A stretch of DNA of 64,000 nucleotides from Pseudomonas sp. RIT-PI-q (GTDB lineage: Bacteria > Pseudomonadota > Gammaproteobacteria > Pseudomonadales > Pseudomonadaceae): the NCBI RefSeq assembly GCF_001297125.1, contig NZ_LHPC01000044.1:1-64000 (forward strand), in the 5' to 3' direction. The notes beneath the pieces were generated by a model that saw only the letters and a list, made by a program, of their open reading frames with translations, searched no databases and was not told the origin of the DNA. The position numbers and the translations under genes were made by a program. Position 1 is the stretch's first letter, and each line of letters begins with the position of its first letter. Of this stretch, positions 61,501-64,000 are shown one piece after another.

Positions 61501-61734
61501 TCAGGTGGTCAACAGTTGCTGAGCACGCGCGCGTGGCTGACGCTGGCTGACACGGGCGTTGGCGGGCAGCGGATGGTGCAACCAGTTGAGACGGATTTCT
61601 TCTATTTCGACCCAGCCATCGCCCATGGGCTGGAGGCTGCACTGCTTGAATGCCTGACAGTGACCATTGCGGTCGAGCAGGGCAAAGCAGCGATGCAGTG
61701 GGCGTGGCGCGAACAGCGAGATGAGATAGCGCAT
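61501..61734 (-). CDS. Small hypothetical protein
   Basis: 77 residues from ATG 61734 (MRYLISLFAPRPLHRC). The open frame extends to 61851, but the upstream part does not look coding. The sequence is basic at its C-terminus with many Trp, His and Arg, and has no signal or membrane segment. I believe similar proteins exist in Pseudomonas but cannot name one. The ribosome-binding site is weak. Confidence 0.55.
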   Translation of the reverse strand: MRYLISLFAPRPLHRCFALLDRNGHCQAFKQCSLQPMGDGWVEIEEIRLNWLHHPLPANARVSQRQPRARAQQLLTT

Positions 61735-61937
61735 GGCAAAGTACCGTGTGGGGTGACTGCTGTGAAGATTGCCAGCAAGCCATGACGTGCAAGTGTAAGG
61801 GCGGTGACATATCTGTGACAGGAACCGGCTTCCCAAGGGTTTGTCAGACATTTCAGTAATCGTTGTATGACCCTAGTTCGCCACAGTGGCGCACCGCTAT
61901 ACTGCGGGCCTTAGTGCCTGATTCTGGAGAGAAGCGC

Positions 61938-62522
61938 ATGTTGCAACGCCTGTTGTTCGGTTTGATCACTGTGACCAGTTTGACCCTGGTCGGCTGCGCC
62001 CACAGCCCGCAACAACTGAACCCGGAACCGAAGCTGACGACTCAGCTGGCCCCGGTCGGCCACGGCCAGCCGGTGGTGGTGCGCGTGGTGGACGGTCGTC
62101 CGTCGCCAACGTTGGGCACCCGTGGTGGCTTGTACCCTGAGACCAGCGCAATCACCGTGCAGGGCGCGCAGATTCTGCCGAAGTTGCAGGCGCAGGCCGA
62201 AGCGGCCGTGCGGCTGTTGGGCTTCACCCCGGCGTCCAATGCGCTGAATGCTCCACAACTGACCGTGACCCTGGCCGAGCTGAAGTATCAGTCGCCTAAA
62301 GAAGGCATGTATGTGACCGAGGCGACCATCGGCGCGACGTTCCGCTCTGATGTGCAGAATGCCAACCGTCGTTACAGCGGCCGTTATGGTGCCTCCCTGG
62401 ACCAGCGCTTTGGTATGGCGCCGAATCAGGAAACCAACACCAAACTGGTCAGTGATGTGCTGAGCGATGCGTTGACGCGTCTGTTCAAGGACCCGACGAT
62501 TGGTCAGATTCTCAGCGAATAA
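61938..62522 (+). CDS. YajG-type lipoprotein
   Basis: 194 residues from ATG 61938, with GGAGAG 6 bases upstream. The lipoprotein signal ends LTLVGC (Cys about 20). The mature part fits the YajG family: VVVRVVDGRP followed by a LPKLQAQAEAAVRLLGF helix region. Probably an outer-membrane lipoprotein; function unknown. A strong terminator follows. Confidence 0.85.
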   Translation: MLQRLLFGLITVTSLTLVGCAHSPQQLNPEPKLTTQLAPVGHGQPVVVRVVDGRPSPTLGTRGGLYPETSAITVQGAQILPKLQAQAEAAVRLLGFTPASNALNAPQLTVTLAELKYQSPKEGMYVTEATIGATFRSDVQNANRRYSGRYGASLDQRFGMAPNQETNTKLVSDVLSDALTRLFKDPTIGQILSE

Positions 62523-62537
62523 GCGTTCGCTGAAGCT

Positions 62538-62574
62538 AAAAAGCCCGGTGCCAGCAGTGGCCCCGGGCTTTTTA
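62538..62574 (+). terminator. Terminator of the YajG-type gene
   Basis: AAAAAGCCCGG and CCGGGCTTTTT pair around a 14-base loop, about 15 bases after the stop codon. Confidence 0.87.
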
Positions 62575-62596
62575 ATGCCTGGGAATCACCCGGCCC

Positions 62597-62690
62597 TTGT
62601 AGGAGCGAGGCTTGCCCGCGAAGGCGTCGTGTCAGCCAACATTAATGCAGCTGATACACCGCCTTCGCGGGCAAGCCTCGCTCCTACAGG
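62597..62690. repeat. REP-type inverted pair (family A)
   Basis: TTGTAGGAGCGAGGCTTGCC and its inverse complement flank about 45 bases between the convergent YajG-type gene and the 68-residue gene. Confidence 0.87.
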
Positions 62691-62708
62691 GGTATCGGGG
62701 TGGTGCAG

Positions 62709-62915
62709 TCAGGCCGCTTGCGAATAGAAATCCAGCACACTCACGCCCGTCAGCAAATCCATCTCCGGCAAATCCGCATGTTGATGGCCGCCCAACGCGC
62801 AATACACCAGCCAATGGCGATCCTGAACGTTGAAGGCGAGGCTGCCCACGAGGTTTTGTTGTTTGTCGCTTTGGGCGATGAGGTAGAGGCGATCCTGGAT
62901 TTCGGCGTGCAGCAT
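62709..62915 (-). CDS. Small hypothetical protein
   Basis: 68 residues from ATG 62915 (MLHAEIQDRLYLI), with GGGAG 6 bases upstream; the longer frame to 62975 has no such site. Soluble, single Cys, no motif recognised. The good ribosome-binding site argues that it is real. Confidence 0.62.
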   Translation of the reverse strand: MLHAEIQDRLYLIAQSDKQQNLVGSLAFNVQDRHWLVYCALGGHQHADLPEMDLLTGVSVLDFYSQAA

Positions 62916-63109
62916 GACGGGCTCCCTGTCAGTTTTGAGGGGCGCCAGACTGGCGTATTCAGATGACGAGGCCATGACTCAGGTCAGGAATCTGCCAAAT
63001 GGTTTGTTATTTGTCGTAAAGCTGCGGGCAGGGGAGGAGGCTTTCGGTAGAATCCGCGGCGCGGTCGTCGGTCCGGCGTCTGCCACCGCTTTTTTGCTTG
63101 AGGTCCGAG

Positions 63110-63394
63110 ATGTCGTTGCATTTGATGACGCTGTTTACCACCCATCCCGCCAAACTGATCAATTTGCTGGCGCTGCTGTTTGCCTTTCCGGGTGGATGGT
63201 TGCTGCACGCTACGCGTCGTCGTGAGCAGCGTGCGTTGGCCAGTCTGGAAGCGCAAAGCCAGAGCCGTCGCATAGACGAGCCGACACTGATGCTGGACGG
63301 GGCGACCCTGCGCATGAACCGGTTTTTCTATCGGTTCGGCTTCGCTTGCCTGGGGTTGGCGCTGCTGGTGTCGTGGATCAGCACGCGGGTCTGA
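63110..63394 (+). CDS. Small membrane protein of unknown function
   Basis: 94 residues from ATG 63110, with GAGG six bases upstream. Two hydrophobic segments (about 17-33, LINLLALLFAFPGGWLL; and about 72-90, FACLGLALLVSWIS) flank a basic, polar loop. No known family. The order of small gene, REP, then a PlsC-like gene suggests an independent unit. Confidence 0.68.
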   Translation: MSLHLMTLFTTHPAKLINLLALLFAFPGGWLLHATRRREQRALASLEAQSQSRRIDEPTLMLDGATLRMNRFFYRFGFACLGLALLVSWISTRV

Positions 63395-63408
63395 ATCGCT
63401 AAACGGCA

Positions 63409-63501
63409 AAAAGATCGCAGCCTCGTTTCACTCGACAGCTCCTACAGGGTAAACACCATCCTCTGTAGGAGCTGTCGAGTGAAACGAGGCTGCGATCTTT
63501 T
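63409..63501. repeat. Inverted repeat, family B
   Basis: AAAAGATCGCAGCCTCGTTT at the left and its inverse at the right, with CACTCGACAGCTCCTACAG and its inverse inside: arms of about 37 bp that match perfectly by eye. It lies between two convergent genes. Confidence 0.88.
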
Positions 63502-63510
63502 GTTAAAACC

Positions 63511-64000
63511 CTACAGCGGCAATCCCGCTTTCACACGGTACTGATTGCGCACCGGCGTCGCATATTGCAGCACCAGGAACGGACGATGCTCTTCAGGGCA
63601 AGCGTCCAGGCGTTGCTGCCATTGTTCCTGGGCCCTGGCCAATTCGGCTGCGTCAAACACCTCGGCAGCTTTCGGCACCTGCAATTGCGGGTCGGCATCC
63701 TTCCACTGCGCGTAAGCCAGGTAATGCACCGGGAACAGGCGATAGCCGCCGAGTATCTGCCGGTCCATCTCGATCGCCAATTGCTTGGTGTCGTCGAACA
63801 ACTCGGTGATCGGCGCGGCAAAGTTCACGTGAACGCGCCCTTTATAGCCGGTGATGCCTTTGGCAATGCTCACATCGTCCTCGCCCGGCACTTTGGTGTA
63901 GCTGCCGGTGGTGGCGCGGATGAACAGTTCGCGGGCCTTGGCTTGATCGCACGGGTCGTATTCGTAGCTGATCGATACCGGGGTGACGTTCAGCGAGCGG
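63511..64000 (-). CDS. PlsC-like acyltransferase, C-terminal part (cut by window end)
   Basis: The frame is open from the stop at 63511 to the window edge, at least 162 residues. VTPVSISYEYDPCDQAKARE and the later KGITGYKGRVHVNF resemble the C-terminal region of 1-acylglycerol-3-phosphate acyltransferase-like proteins. The catalytic HX4D motif would lie beyond the edge, so the activity is not confirmed. The GTG at 63891 is internal and is not the real start. Confidence 0.72.
   Translation of the reverse strand, partial: RSLNVTPVSISYEYDPCDQAKARELFIRATTGSYTKVPGEDDVSIAKGITGYKGRVHVNFAAPITELFDDTKQLAIEMDRQILGGYRLFPVHYLAYAQWKDADPQLQVPKAAEVFDAAELARAQEQWQQRLDACPEEHRPFLVLQYATPVRNQYRVKAGLPL

Noticed and set aside
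61253..61810. 185-residue frame on minus covering the 61.3-61.8 kb gap
   Set aside because: Low-complexity His/Pro/Arg-rich sequence; it overlaps a better-supported small gene in another frame.
1..64000. CRISPR array, insertion sequence or prophage
   Set aside because: No regularly spaced direct repeats, no transposase or phage gene and no target-site duplications were found. The repeated elements are all short inverted pairs between genes.

Overview
The window is a chromosomal segment of a Pseudomonas, most likely of the P. fluorescens group. This rests on gene content and order, not on a database search. The run from mksBEF (left) to mqo (right), through rimI, can, ychF-pth-rplY-prs-ispE-lolB, hemA-prfA-prmC-moeB-murI, pagL, phrB, hemH, uraA-upp and hpt, follows the P. 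aeruginosa PAO1 order around PA4640-PA4686 as I remember it, with extra genes inserted at about 10-34 kb. The many short inverted GTAGGAGC...GCTTGC...GCGAA repeats between genes are also typical of fluorescent pseudomonads. I see no insertion sequence, prophage, CRISPR array or riboswitch.

Layout: (1) 0-10 kb: the 3' end of a 5S rRNA gene with its terminator; a lipid-transport operon with two half-size PqiA proteins and a six-domain MCE protein; the MksBEF condensin operon on the minus strand; and a divergent holD-like/rimI pair. (2) 10-34 kb is a more variable block. It holds carbonic anhydrase, a SET-domain methyltransferase-like protein, an exported protein, a Tat-exported AcpA-type phosphoesterase, a MntA/HepT toxin-antitoxin pair whose toxin is broken twice, a short-chain fatty acid transporter, two MFS carriers, two chemoreceptor-type proteins (one soluble), a flavin reductase, a cupin, an AraC/LysE pair, D-Ala-D-Ala ligase, a molbindin, a Fic protein with repeated promoter motifs, a lipoprotein gamma-glutamyltransferase, a DUF2817 peptidase-like protein and tRNA-Met. 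(3) 34-46 kb is core: ychF, pth, rplY, prs, tRNA-Gln, ispE, lolB and a TPR lipoprotein on minus; hemA-prfA-prmC-moeB-murI on plus. (4) 46-54.8 kb: pagL, a small cysteine-cluster protein, then SDR, phrB, a MerR-type regulator, a DUF523/DUF1722 protein, an FAD oxidoreductase, a TIGR01777 epimerase-like protein and hemH. This looks like a light-response locus: three copies of a TGTACA-N12-TGTAYA-like box sit in the two promoter regions. (5) 54.9-64 kb: uraA-upp and hpt (base salvage), a WbuC cupin, small conserved proteins, mqo, a YajG-type lipoprotein and the 3' part of a PlsC-like acyltransferase cut by the window end.

The strongest items for follow-up are the MerR/photolyase locus with its three equally spaced boxes, the fic promoter with four helically phased TATCTCT motifs, the doubly inactivated HepT toxin beside an intact MntA antitoxin, and a terminator hairpin at 59.1-59.2 kb that carries a complete REP-type pair inside its stem.
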